From positions 7,604,501 to 7,668,500 of the forward strand of contig NC_134031.1 in the NCBI RefSeq assembly GCF_964204645.1: a stretch of 64,000 nt of DNA, given 5' to 3'. A model generated the notes under the pieces. The model did not search any database. It saw nothing but the letters and a program-made list of their open reading frames with translations, and was not told the DNA's origin. Position numbers and translations under genes: made by a program. Of this stretch, positions 55,401 through 61,927 are shown one piece after another (positions within the stretch are counted from its first letter, which is position 1; each line of letters opens with the position of its first letter). The stretch comes from Tubulanus polymorphus (taxonomy: Eukaryota; Nemertea; Palaeonemertea; Tubulaniformes; Tubulanidae).

Positions 55401-58400
55401 TGCCGATTTTGGTGCATGGCTGACTCACCCAATTTTTTGGAGTTGATATGTCTAGGGTAAATACATAAGCCAAATAATATATAAGCCAAAAACCAAGACG
55501 ACACATGAAAACATTCCAAAGAAACAACCACATATTCCTTGAACAGACGGATGCATGGACGGATGGACGAAAAGTGCACGCAATAGCCCATTGGACTTAA
55601 AGGGCACATGCCCAATAAATTGTACCTTTCGTGATTAGTAACCCAAATACTACTTTTGTATACAAATAACAACCTGAGATGTGACTGATCGAAAAAAAAG
55701 ATAACAGATTAGCTCTAAATTAGTCATTTAATTATTCTTGACATCGTTTACGTAGTTCACCTACAACCCGCAGTCGGCGCTATTTTTGACGGTATCTTTG
55801 TTATAAACATAAGCACTTGTGTGCTCTCAGTATGCAGTAGCCTATATAAAATCTATAAAATCAACATCATTTGTTTGTTTTAATCTTGGCTATATAGTAC
55901 AGACCCACTAATATATGTTTATAAATGTCATATATGATGGCACCAACATACATAATAGTTTAGAATTCATTAATTCAAAAATCTTCCGAGGGGATAAAAT
56001 GCCCTTTGAAATGTCTAGAGAAATGACTGGAAACAGTCAGCGTTCAACAAAGATGACGTCAGAAACACGCACCTGTACACATAAACAATAACAGTGAGCA
56101 CGTGCTGAAATTGCCGATTTAAAAGTCTTATTTCTCAGATGGCTAAACTATGATTAAAATCAGTAGCATATTTATGATTTGTGTACACATAACTTATAGA
56201 ATAACTTTTATATGATATTCTATTTATTGGGCATGTGCCCTTAAAGTGGGCTAGAAATTACTTCCAGCTTTCAATTTTTATTTAGGTCGACCCATTTTTT
56301 GTGTCACAGATGCTAAGAAGGTACATGAACTAAATATCAAAATAATCCATGTAAGCATAGAACTAACCAAGGAAACTAAAATTTTCCTTCAGTACAGAAG
56401 GATGACAAGCCAAGTCACCTTATGTATCATCTCTTGGAATAGTCACTTAGGCTAGATTAATGGTACTGACCTTATGCATAAAAACAAACGCACGTTCAAA
56501 TGCATTGTTCACATCATCGTAAGCCGGATCTGTGATACACTTTCCCTTCACTTGACGTCGACGTAACCGCAAATAATTATACCACAGCTTATAACTGTAA
56601 AGAGAAACATTATTTCACAGGTAAGTGACCTTGAAAAAAGCAATACTGATCCACTCCAGTCAAGCTTCACGAGGTCTTTCATTTATCTGAATATCTCCAA
56701 CCATACCTGCGGGGAACGGAATAGGGGGCTTAAATATTGCAAAAATGACATTTCTTTCATATGCCGTGATTTTGTTAAAACCAACTTTCTATTCCAATGC
56801 CACGTTTACACCAAATTTTTCGCTTCAACATAATGGTTTGTTGTTAAAACCAACCCTTTAGCGTGGTCTCTTTTAGTTTTTGTTTTGGAATGCCATATGT
56901 CAAAACAAACTTTTTGTTTTATCATGGCTTCGAGCCATATCAACATAGAATGAGACACTTAACAATGTATCTATTTGACAGTTTACAAGTTGAGACATAA
57001 AAAATCCAGAACCTCCGTGAAATTGAATGTGAGTTATTACTGGAAGGCCAGCAAAATGAAATTAAAACTCACTATTTAAACATTTAGAGGATTAATTTAC
57101 AAATCCCTTGAGTTTTCCCCCTGATTTTTCCATGTTATAACACAAAATTCCCTGAGTGAATCAGAGAAATTTATAGGTTAAGAATGTTTATTTATTTTCC
57201 ATTGAATCATGGAGTGATAGAGAAATACGCAGTCAGTAGATTCAAATTTCCTGAATTACTAGTATCCAGGTCTGTGGTAAAAATTAGTCAAATTCCCTGA
57301 TTTTTCTGATTCCCTGAGTTTTCCAGGTCAGAGGCAACCCAGTGTAGAGAGTTCGAGAAATCCTGCCTTGTCAGTAGATCTAATCAATAAATTGAATCCT
57401 TCTTTTAAATTTGTATAGTGGGTTTTAATTCCATTATGAAAAGAACACCGGTAAATACCGGGGTAAATACTCCTAACGTAGAAAAATGAATGTTTTTTAT
57501 TTTCCATTACTTACCTGCCAGGTAACTCTTTCAGTGCACGTTCGTATATCAAGTTAATAACAGCTTTTGGGGCATCTTTCTTATACTCGATGTATCGCAG
57601 CCAACATTTTACTGTATACGGATTCCTCAAAATCTCTTCTTCAAAAGGCAAGTCATCTTCTTCCTAAGCACGAAAAATATTGAGATGATACTATGCTTGA
57701 TACTATCCACAATCATAGAACATGTCACGAGCTACAATTTTGCAATTGAATACGAAATACAATACGAAAATACTGAGTTATTTGGCTATCTAACGCCCCC
57801 TTGTAACCATACACAAACCAATGACCTTGAAGCTAACCCAAATCAAAGAACAAGTCACAAGCTACAATTTTGCCATTCAATGTCGAAACAAAAGATGCCC
57901 GAGTACCGATACATAATGAAAATCATGAAAAAGTTATTCGGCTATTCAATGCCCCCTGATGACCATGTAATCGATGACTGGAAACTCACCACAATCATAC
58001 AGTTATGTCATGTGCTACAATTTTGCAATTGATTGCAGTAAGTAACAAAATATGCCTCAGTACCAATATAATATGAAAATACTTTATGAGAGTTATTCGG
58101 CTATTCAATGCCCCCTGGTGACCATATTACACAACAGCCAACGACCTTGAAACTCGACAATCATACTGTCATAAGCTACATAACATATGCAATTGATAGT
58201 GGTTATGAAATATCCATAGGTACCAATTTAGATATTGTATAATATGTAATAGATGAAATCTAAGTGACGGACGCCACGCAATTAAATTTTACATAGGATT
58301 CAGAAACAACCTAATTTTGTGTAATTCTCGGGATTCGAACAACGCCGAGCGAGCGGTTTGTTATTATGAATTATGAAAAAATGACGTCACTTGACATCCG

Positions 58401-60746
58401 GTTTGAAGTTCGATGATTTGATGAAGTTCAAGATTTGGTCGATGAATAGTTTAACAATATATCGTGTTGATCGAACGAGTTGCAAATAGCTGAAATTCCC
58501 TTAGGAACGGGGGTGAATTCATAATAACGAACGTGCCCAGCCTGGCCGGTTCAGCATTGCGCAGGTTCAAATCCCGGAGAATTTCGCCCTCGTGCGCGCA
58601 CAGTCAATCCCAGCCGCAGCACTGAAATACGTTTATTTCATAATATTTAATGAAACTGCGGTGAGACGCGTTAGAGTCGTTGGATTTGCTTAAAATTTCA
58701 CGGCAACGTGGCGGATCGGCACGATCACTAAGTAAGCAGCAACATCGTGGTTGGCAAAACATTCCGCCCCTTCTTTTGCCGAACAAGGAATTCGGTACCG
58801 CTGGCCACGTGCACTGCTTATTTTGAACCGTAGATTCCCGGTACTCGATATTCCGGAAGATAAAAAACAAATGAATATTTATCGCAAGAGAAATCAATTT
58901 TTGTACAGACATTTGTATTTCATTTTTTTCTGGCAGAAAATAATTTTCCGATTGATATGCTTTAATGTGTATTCCATTTTTTTTCTTAGTGAAGGTATAA
59001 TTAAGAAATGCGTTGTATTTTTTTCGTCTTCCTTTTATTTTCACATGGAGCTATTACATTCTGAATTAACCACCAGGTCAAAATTCTTCTAGGCCTATCT
59101 TGCAAAAACCCTCTCAGTTTCACCATAGAAATGTCATTGGTTACATTATGGTTTCTTGATCGCTTCCTCTAAAAATAGTATTCTTTTTAGCAGACAGTGG
59201 TCATTAAGAGACTTTTTTTTCAATTAAGAAATTTTTCAAGGTTTTTTTTTCGCAGAAAATTAAATTTCATTTGATCTGTTTCCTCATAATTTTCTCATTC
59301 TATAAGCCCAAATTTTCAGAAATGAACCAAACCTTAGAGTAACAGTTTCATCTTCTTTCCACCCATCCCTTAACCCTGGCATTAGTTTTCAATTTTCCAA
59401 GTTTTAACTTAAAAATGATTTAATTTCTTCAATGCTTTTGGCCCTCTACAATACAATTGCAATATTGGAGTTGATTTTCTTTCCAGTTTCATTGATAACA
59501 TTTAATGTGTTCGTTTCTAAGTTACTGGCAACATTTTGAGTGGTTTCGTTACTTCACTCCGTATGTGAATGAAATGAGGTTGTTTTTGAATCGCTAGCCT
59601 ATATGATTTATTCTTACTATAAAAAATTCAATCAAGGAGTGACCTAGTCAGTAACCTGTCTGTGGTTTAGTTTCACGATCGGATATTTTCACAAACCACA
59701 GTCAGGAATGGGAAGGTCATTTTTGTATGAAATCTTCGTCAGCCAATTTGACTGACGAGTAATTTGCCTGGCATTTCATTGTCTCTTAAGATATCCGTCA
59801 AATTTTTGTTGTAATCGACACACAACAGATTCGTAGTTTGTCTGATACCTATAACACCTCACCTGACGATCTTAATCCATGTGCAAATCGGCCGTAAAGT
59901 GAGAGTAAATTTCCGTAGAGTCAACAGCTGCCATTTTGAAAATTACTGGAGGTGCTGGCACCTGTGGACTGAGGCCAGAACAACAGCACAAACTAACGAA
60001 GCGAAATGACGAAATTGAAAATTATTAAGAAATCAACACTTATTCACATTTTTCTTTTACCAGAATTTATTATTTCATTATTTATAATGGAAAACACGAA
60101 GATTTGAAATATAGGTTGGAAAACCATCAAAAATAAAAATTATCGTTTCGTCTTGAAAGTTTTATCTAAATCCTTGTAGGTCCCCTTGTCTTATCATGCC
60201 ACATGTGCAATACAGAGAAATGGCGGCCAATGACGAAATTTGTAAGGAAATTAATTAATTTCTCAAAATAATGTTGATTAATCACTCGAAACATACATAG
60301 AATTGGATTATTTCGAAAGGTACCTGTGTTAGTTTGTGAATTAAGCCATTAATTGTGGACTGAAGTGGATAGAAAGTATATTTTTGAAGTGTTACTTTTT
60401 TCAACCGTGTTTTGGTCCTTGTCATCCCTAACGTTGGTATAAGCCCATCCGATTATAAAAAGCTTACCACCAACGATTAGGTAACTAACTAGGAGTGACC
60501 GTGGCGTCCGTCACTTAGATTTCATCCATTACATATTACACTTCGATGTTTAACGCCATCCAAACGTAAACCCAAATTTCATAAAACTAAACAAACTAGG
60601 CACAGACTATAATTCGTCCCACGAACGTATCAGTGATCACCAATTCGGCAATCAACGTCAGTAAGCTTACCAAGGCATTTCTCACATCTCATACTTACAA
60701 ATATCATATGGTGAGGTTCTGCAGTTGCAGTCATGTTGATGGGCAT
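34340..60746 (-). CDS. XAB2: XAB2/SYF1 pre-mRNA splicing factor, complete 20-exon gene
   Basis: This is a TPR-like HAT-repeat scaffold of the spliceosomal intron-binding complex (with Aquarius, ISY1 and PPIE in other animals). In mammals it also binds XPA, CSA, CSB and RNA polymerase II in transcription-coupled repair; it acts in the nucleus. Coding exons, 5' to 3': 60746-60699, 57663-57515, 56594-56471, 55266-55069, 54864-54730, 53910-53746, 52570-52353, 51474-51276, 49562-49462, 48187-48025, 45824-45711, 45158-45072, 44990-44915, 41656-41547, 40719-40616, 40016-39917, 39481-39310, 38205-38076, 37987-37881, 34401-34340. They total 2562 nt, giving 853 residues plus TGA. All introns are GT-AG and all phases join. 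Family hallmarks seen include the MPRxWLDYCQFLM, LPITQHSRIWPLYL, ADYYIRSGHFEKARD and HGNEDTLREMLRI segments and an acidic C-terminus. No exon, frame or key segment is missing, so it looks functional. The function is inferred from the family. Confidence 0.97.
34664..35060 (+). repeat. Interspersed repeat (SINE-like), copy 1
   Basis: It starts ACAAGAGCCCCAAGAGGCAC. It has GCATTCTGTGGGTTAAATTT, repeated AAAATTGAATTGGATTTG motifs and TTATTAGCATATCAAGGTCA. Parts recur at 46109-46306 and at 13830-13995. No tail or promoter box is certain. Confidence 0.4.
35600..36495 (+). mobile_element. Helitron-like fragment split by a 660-bp element (copy D)
   Basis: The left part (35600-35733) matches the central body, with AAAAGGTCACATGATGACC and CCAGTCAGTCATCTTG. 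The right part (36396-36495) matches the tail, with GTGTCTAGGGTAGATACAT and CAAGTGGGCT. The sequence between them is the element at 35734-36395. Confidence 0.55.
35734..36395 (+). mobile_element. 660-bp element, copy 2, nested in a Helitron-like copy
   Basis: It begins CGTATCGGCCCCACTCCG and ends near TTTAGAGTGCCTTTCTTCCT. Here the ATG at 35797 in ACAAACATGGCC opens 29 codons starting MATLSIFNDRNRVCISIISA. The other copy has a two-base difference (CTCTCTCAA against CTCTCAA) that shifts and ends the frame. No protein domain or poly(A) tail is visible. Confidence 0.65.
36542..37801 (+). mobile_element. Helitron-like repeat, full length (copy B)
   Basis: Same family as 8242-9351, with four tandem units (boundaries near 36619, 36771, 36921 and 37075), CCAAGATGGCCGCC at 37241 and the terminal hairpin AGCCCGCTG..GACTAAAGTC..GGGCTA. 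It lies in XAB2 intron 19, antisense to the gene. Confidence 0.75.
37881..37987 (-). CDS. XAB2: XAB2 coding exon 19 (residues 798-834)
   Basis: It encodes SKTTDEELGEMTKTNNPEEI and an acidic run DLDDDFSSDDDEKVE. It ends one base into a glutamate codon at GTGAGTTC. The next intron, 3479 bp, is the longest in the gene. Confidence 0.94.
38076..38205 (-). CDS. XAB2: XAB2 coding exon 18 (residues 755-798)
   Basis: It encodes EADAAAEGEDRPNEMQKLEE, RARQLAEESLKDQPKPDKG and ILFVR. The C-terminal MQKLEERARQLA coiled helix and ILFVRS motif are family features. Confidence 0.95.
38484..38880 (+). mobile_element. Helitron-like fragment, degenerate (copy I)
   Basis: It begins AACTAGGGGTCCAGGGGCAA and has one recognisable CAATGCCCCTTGG unit and a CAATGACCTTGGAAGTCACC unit. 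It then fades into unique sequence. Located in XAB2 intron 17. Confidence 0.45.
39310..39481 (-). CDS. XAB2: XAB2 coding exon 17 (residues 698-755)
   Basis: It encodes TTADFWQTWKEFEIKHGNED, TLREMLRIKRSVQATFNTQV and NFMSSQMLAASSNKKAA, matching the last HAT repeat and the conserved RSVQATxNTQVNFM helix. Donor GTGAGATA, phase 1. Confidence 0.96.
39917..40016 (-). CDS. XAB2: XAB2 coding exon 16 (residues 664-697)
   Basis: It encodes QMCLRFADLERKLGEIDRAR, then ALYAHCSQICDPR, a HAT repeat near the C-terminus. 100 bp; phase 0 at the donor GTATGCTA. Confidence 0.95.
40616..40719 (-). CDS. XAB2: XAB2 coding exon 15 (residues 630-664)
   Basis: It encodes MFNIYIKRAAEIYGVTHTRA, then IYQKAVEVLPDNES. 104 bp ending with AG of a split arginine codon before GTATGTCG. 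Confidence 0.96.
41547..41656 (-). CDS. XAB2: XAB2 coding exon 14 (residues 593-629)
   Basis: It encodes LYLLYAKLEEEHGLARHAM, then AVYDRATRAV and LPEEQHE. The preceding intron is 3258 bp and holds a full Helitron-like copy, a MITE and a LINE fragment. Confidence 0.96.
41921..43160 (+). mobile_element. Helitron-like repeat, full length (copy C)
   Basis: The best-preserved copy. Tandem boundaries fall at 41998, 42152, 42306 and 42460, an exact 154-bp period. The 3' hairpin lacks the inner arm seen in copy B. It lies in XAB2 intron 13, antisense to the gene. Confidence 0.78.
43947..44172 (+). pseudogene. Coding-like fragment in XAB2 intron 13, broken by a MITE
   Basis: On the plus strand, antisense to XAB2, an open frame starts just after an acceptor-like TTTTTCCTATAG. 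It reads PYNYVKVGRDPAVLLNDL, continues through YEDCYRLQAEIKQVSR and LGLYIVGTLLSKMI to PYLPSPVVIDQ, where a 352-bp TIR element (44173-44524) begins. After the element the frame can resume as GSTLVDNIQLYF and then a stop. The composition is clearly protein-like but the family is not recognised. It may be a retrocopy, a captured exon or an old transposon gene; it is unlikely to be functional as it stands. Confidence 0.35.
44173..44524. mobile_element. 352-bp hAT-like MITE
   Basis: The ends are CAGGGATGAAAA and its inverse TTTTCATCCCTG, with further imperfect inverted similarity inside (GTCGGAAA elements). Flanks share ATCAAG, or 7 of 8 bases (GATCAAGC/GATCAAGG) if the ends are moved by one base. 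The CAGGG terminus and near 8-bp duplication fit hAT. It has no transposase and interrupts the coding-like fragment at 43947. Confidence 0.55.
44605..44730 (-). mobile_element. LINE reverse-transcriptase fragment
   Basis: The minus-strand frame reads LDEWTSAFNYI, a stop, then SINCIYLDFEKAFDKVLP. The YLDFxKAFD palm motif, with its metal-binding aspartate preceded by LxEWT, is typical of Jockey/CR1-type LINEs. The in-frame stops and small size show a dead remnant. It has the same orientation as XAB2. Confidence 0.7.
44915..44990 (-). CDS. XAB2: XAB2 coding exon 13 (residues 568-593)
   Basis: It encodes GGKKLERARDLFEQ and CLDGCPPKFTK, the conserved GG-x-KLERAR element completing the GG left open by exon 12. 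76 bp, ending one base into a glutamate codon. Confidence 0.95.
45072..45158 (-). CDS. XAB2: XAB2 coding exon 12 (residues 539-567)
   Basis: It encodes AYEKGIALFKWPNVYDIW and VTYLAKFIERY. 87 bp, phase 0 at both ends, perfect GTAAGTAC donor. It is too short to be found by ORF length alone and is identified by family match and splice sites. Confidence 0.95.
45711..45824 (-). CDS. XAB2: XAB2 coding exon 11 (residues 501-538)
   Basis: It encodes TCKAVYDHIIDLRIANPQ and IIINYGMFLEENNYYEEAFK. 114 bp, phase 0 at both ends, donor GTAGGTAG. Confidence 0.95.
46109..46306 (+). repeat. Interspersed repeat (SINE-like), copy 2
   Basis: AGCTCCAGGGGGCACAACAG, GAATGCAATTTGTGGGTTAG, TTTGATTTGATATCTTTTGC and AATTAGCATATAGCAGTCAT match 34664-35060 in order. 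Confidence 0.4.
46307..47345 (+). mobile_element. Helitron-like copy, degenerate (copy E)
   Basis: It starts ACTAAGGGTCTAGGAATGAA, keeps one CCAATGCCCCTGGTGACC unit, and shares the late body (AAGACCACAAGAGGGCAATT, TGTCTAGGGAACATGCATAA). The tandem array has collapsed to one unit. It lies in XAB2 intron 10. Confidence 0.5.
47436..47932 (+). mobile_element. Tandem-unit repeat with terminal hairpin
   Basis: Three units of about 137-140 bp (GGAAATGAAAAATACA.AACA and TGACCTTTGACC blocks at 47436, 47573 and 47713, the last shortened). Then GACAGACGGACGGATGACAA and a 3' end TATGCCCCCCACAACGCGTTG followed by AGGGGGCATAAA, an inverted repeat. This matches the architecture of the 154-bp family but with unrelated sequence, so it is a second Helitron-like or related family. 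Confidence 0.55.
48025..48187 (-). CDS. XAB2: XAB2 coding exon 10 (residues 446-500)
   Basis: It encodes NYEECLKLMQKASAPPSRK, the VSYHDETETVQCRVYKSLKL segment and MEESFGTFK. Acceptor TTTTGTAG, donor GTGAATTT; ends in phase 0. Confidence 0.95.
49462..49562 (-). CDS. XAB2: XAB2 coding exon 9 (residues 413-446)
   Basis: It encodes ARIIFDKGTKVAYKHVDDLA and SVWCEWAEMEIRH. 101 bp ending in two bases of a glutamate codon before GTGAGTAC, completed by exon 10. Confidence 0.95.
51276..51474 (-). CDS. XAB2: XAB2 coding exon 8 (residues 346-412)
   Basis: It encodes VLLRQNPHNVHEWHKRVTLY, IIHTYTEAVQTVDPK and LHTLWVAFAKFYE. One leading base completes the split serine; it ends IED in phase 0 at GTAAGTAC. 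Confidence 0.96.
52353..52570 (-). CDS. XAB2: XAB2 coding exon 7 (residues 274-346)
   Basis: It encodes ARDIYEEGIQTVITVRDFTQ, YAQFEESMISAKME, an acidic linker GPSDEDDLDLELRLARLE and RRPLLLN. It ends with AG of a split serine codon; donor GTTTGTAT is non-ideal but the phase is exact. Confidence 0.96.
53746..53910 (-). CDS. XAB2: XAB2 coding exon 6 (residues 219-273)
   Basis: It encodes LWNELCEMISKHPDKI, GLKRFTDQIGLLWNSLADYY and IRSGHFEK. 165 bp, phase 0 at both ends, donor GTATGTTT. Confidence 0.96.
54172..54330 (+). mobile_element. Helitron-like 5' fragment (copy F)
   Basis: AGACTAGGGGTCCAGGGACA leads directly into a truncated unit with GATGACCTTGAAACTTGCC and TACAACTTTGCAATTGAATA, then stops. 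Located in XAB2 intron 5. Confidence 0.55.
54730..54864 (-). CDS. XAB2: XAB2 coding exon 5 (residues 174-218)
   Basis: It encodes LEKQNTEDYIKYLVS, INDDSFNSKHGKSKHQ and the helix between them. It is less conserved than its neighbours, as in other species. Acceptor TTTTAG, donor GTAAGCG; phase 0 at both ends. Confidence 0.94.
55069..55266 (-). CDS. XAB2: XAB2 coding exon 4 (residues 108-173)
   Basis: It encodes MPRIWLDYCQFLMRQGKI through LPITQHSRIWPLYLKF to YRRYLK, one of the most conserved stretches of SYF1 proteins, covering HAT repeats 3-4. Phase 0 at both ends; 198 bp. Confidence 0.96.
55300..56256 (+). mobile_element. Helitron-like copy carrying a nested MITE (copy G)
   Basis: AAACTAGGGCTCCATGGACA through GACGGATGCATGGACGGATG to CAATAGCCCATTGGACTTAA, then a MITE, then the last bases CTTAAAGTGGGCTAG at 56240-56254. 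The tandem array is missing. Located in XAB2 intron 3. Confidence 0.6.
55603..56239. mobile_element. 637-bp MITE with 18-bp TIRs and 7-bp target duplication
   Basis: Both ends begin GGCACATGCCCAATAAAT when read inward, an exact 18-bp inverted repeat. CTTAAAG is duplicated at 55596-55602 and 56240-56246. Removing the element and one duplicate restores the 3' end of the host repeat (GGACTTAAAGTGGGCTAG), which confirms the boundaries. No transposase frame is present; the superfamily is uncertain. Confidence 0.75.
56471..56594 (-). CDS. XAB2: XAB2 coding exon 3 (residues 66-107)
   Basis: It encodes YKLWYNYLRLRRRQVKG, the CITDPAYDDVNNAFERA segment and FVFMHK, which align with the family in order. 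It starts with one base completing the split serine and ends in phase 0 at GTCAGTAC. Confidence 0.95.
57515..57663 (-). CDS. XAB2: XAB2 coding exon 2 (residues 17-66)
   Basis: It begins EEDDLPFEEEILRNP, the conserved acidic entry to the first HAT repeat, and ends LKELPG plus two bases of a serine codon before GTAAGTAA. Phase 2 joins to exon 3. Intron 1 before it is 3035 bp and is mostly one DNA transposon. Confidence 0.95.
57690..58241 (+). mobile_element. Helitron-like tandem-unit array (copy H, left part)
   Basis: Four degenerate units are marked by TAACGCCCCCTTGTAACC, CAATGCCCCCTGATGACC, CAATGCCCCCTGGTGACC and CACAATCATAGAACATG blocks. The last unit breaks at AGATATTGTATA and resumes at 60537 as TACACTTCGATGTTTAACGCC, on the far side of the transposon at 58242-60536. 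In XAB2 intron 1. Confidence 0.6.
58242..60536. mobile_element. 2295-bp TA-flanked DNA transposon in XAB2 intron 1
   Basis: The ends are 37-bp inverted repeats starting ATATGTAAT.GATGAAATCT, with one mismatch, flanked by TA on both sides. Excision with one TA rejoins the host Helitron-like unit (GATATTGTA-TA-CACTTCGATG against the family GATATTGTATTATTCAACG), proving the borders. The TA duplication suggests the Tc1/mariner supergroup, but no transposase is recognisable and open frames are below 150 codons, so it is probably non-autonomous. It fills about three quarters of intron 1. Confidence 0.8.
59863..59960 (-). other. Short ORF with donor inside the intron-1 transposon
   Basis: On the minus strand AAAATGG at 59934 opens MAAVDSTEIYSHFTADLHMD and a TAA at 59874-59872, followed by CGTCAG-GTGAGG, a good donor. 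The ATG context is strong. It could be a captured 5' exon of a host gene or the first exon of the transposon's own lost gene. Confidence 0.3.
60699..60746 (-). CDS. XAB2: XAB2 coding exon 1 (residues 1-16)
   Basis: The ATG at 60746-60744 sits in an ACC-ATG context, and an in-frame TGA lies five codons upstream, which fixes this as the first available start. The exon encodes a short variable N-terminus ending HHMIF and closes in phase 0 on GTAAGTAT. A second in-frame ATG at 60734 could also be used. Confidence 0.88.
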
Positions 60747-60830
60747 GGTAAAAATAAAAATTCAGCCTAGAACCTTATGATTTTTCGAACTTTTATCGTA
60801 ATTTTACGATGAAATCTTTAGATCATGGGC

Positions 60831-60841
60831 GCAGCCATCTT
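60831..60841 (-). promoter_or_regulatory. YY1-type motif in XAB2 5' region
   Basis: Minus-strand AAGATGGCTGC, in gene orientation, lies 85 bases before the start codon. YY1 sites of this form and orientation are common just downstream of the start site in housekeeping genes. Similar motifs also occur inside the Helitron-like repeats here, so chance is possible. Confidence 0.4.
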
Positions 60842-61079
60842 GGATTGCTTATTTAATGTAGAAAAATAGGGGTGATAGCATATCGTGGTTCCAAATTTCG
60901 GGTTAAATCTATGGTTGAATTCCACTCTCGAGTCATAAAACTGAAAATCAGCAAAATTTCAGGATATGCATTTATCAAATTTACGACTGTTGAATTAGAT
61001 TTCGGTTTACATGACTAGTCAGAATGATGAAATGAAAATAATTTCCCCTCCATAAAGTGTTGCCGTCCATTAGGCGAAC

Positions 61080-61157
61080 AGCGCCAAATTATCCAAAGGC
61101 AGAATTTTTTTTACGGGAACACCGCTATTATTGCTCTTGTTTATTCTGGGACTCTAG
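61080..61157 (+). other. Possible non-coding 5' exon of a divergent gene
   Basis: A sequence ending GGGACTCTAG meets the strong donor GTAAGTAATAG at 61158 on the plus strand, about 400 bp upstream of XAB2 and pointing away from it. The exon start cannot be seen and 61080 is a guess. The next usable acceptor is at 61541. Confidence 0.2.
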
Positions 61158-61540
61158 GTAAGTAATAGTTGTTCCTTGAATATATGTACACTTTGTCTCC
61201 GTAGTAAATTAGAAACAATGACGCAAGATGTACAGGGTAGAAATTAGAAGAACCTCACTCGCACTGTCTATCTGTATTTTCTGGCATTAGATATCAACGT
61301 TGGAGAGATGGTGAAAATATCTATTGAGTGGATGAGTTCACAGAACTCGGCCGCCAACCATTCTGTTTCCAGGTCATTCCACTGAACTCACGGTTCCGAC
61401 GCAAAAGAATGTTTGTTTCTGGCGTGGTCGTTGTTTGTGTGTGGGACAACGATTCCACGCATGTTACTTACATTGCATCTTTCCACCGGGTTTGAGCTTT
61501 CGTAATCAGCTCTTGTGATGATGAATTGTCCTTCTAGCAG

Positions 61541-61591
61541 GTGCGTTATGGAAGCAATTTTAGATCGCCTCGGCCAATTGCTGATTGACAG
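61541..61591 (+). CDS. Possible first coding exon of a divergent gene
   Basis: The acceptor CCTTCTAGCAG at 61540 is followed by GTGCGTT and an ATG at 61548. This opens a 14-codon start MEAILDRLGQLLID, leaving two bases before GTTTTAAT at 61592. The codons are balanced and protein-like, but the donor is weak and I do not recognise the peptide. It could equally be a chance short ORF; its value is its position downstream of the strong donor at 61158. No phase-compatible next exon is certain. Confidence 0.22.
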
Positions 61592-61736
61592 GTTTTAATT
61601 TAGCTGCAGCGAATTTGTTTCAATTTCGTCAAAAACATGGTATTCAAAGAAAAAAAAGTTATTTAGTTAATTATTGCCGCGGTTTTCACCACTGCAGTCG
61701 TTGCACTTCCAATGCCACTGTATAGAAATGTGTACC

Positions 61737-61800
61737 TATTGATTCGATTCGATGTTTATTCATCATTAAAATCTTACACGATTATGGATGATACAAATTT
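61737..61800 (-). mobile_element. Retroposon 3' end with AATAAA and pentamer tail
   Basis: The minus strand reads GATGAATAAACATCGAATCG then ATTCAATAGG. An AATAAA followed by degenerate ATCGA/ATTGA repeats is the usual 3' end of LINEs with short-repeat tails. It lies just downstream of the reverse-transcriptase remnant at 61928-62135 in the same orientation, so both may be one internally deleted copy. Confidence 0.45.
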
Positions 61801-61927
61801 TTTAACTGTGGTCACTAGCTGTGTCTTACATGAGAATATTAAATTCATCAAAGCAGGTTCTGAGATGACGACATACAATGTGTTCTAATATCTTCTAATG
61901 CCTTTAGCCTAATGCAATGCTTGTGAG

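Larger units (their letters stand above)
60747..61157. promoter_or_regulatory. Putative XAB2 promoter, possibly bidirectional
   Basis: This stretch lies between the XAB2 start codon and a perfect plus-strand donor (GTAAGTAA at 61158). It has no obvious TATA box for XAB2 and carries one YY1-type motif. Divergent transcription is inferred from the splice signals only. Confidence 0.3.

Noticed and set aside
58604-59092. 146- and 113-codon frames inside the intron-1 transposon, considered as transposase
   Set aside because: No DDE/D spacing or helix-turn-helix visible, and the two frames overlap on opposite strands.
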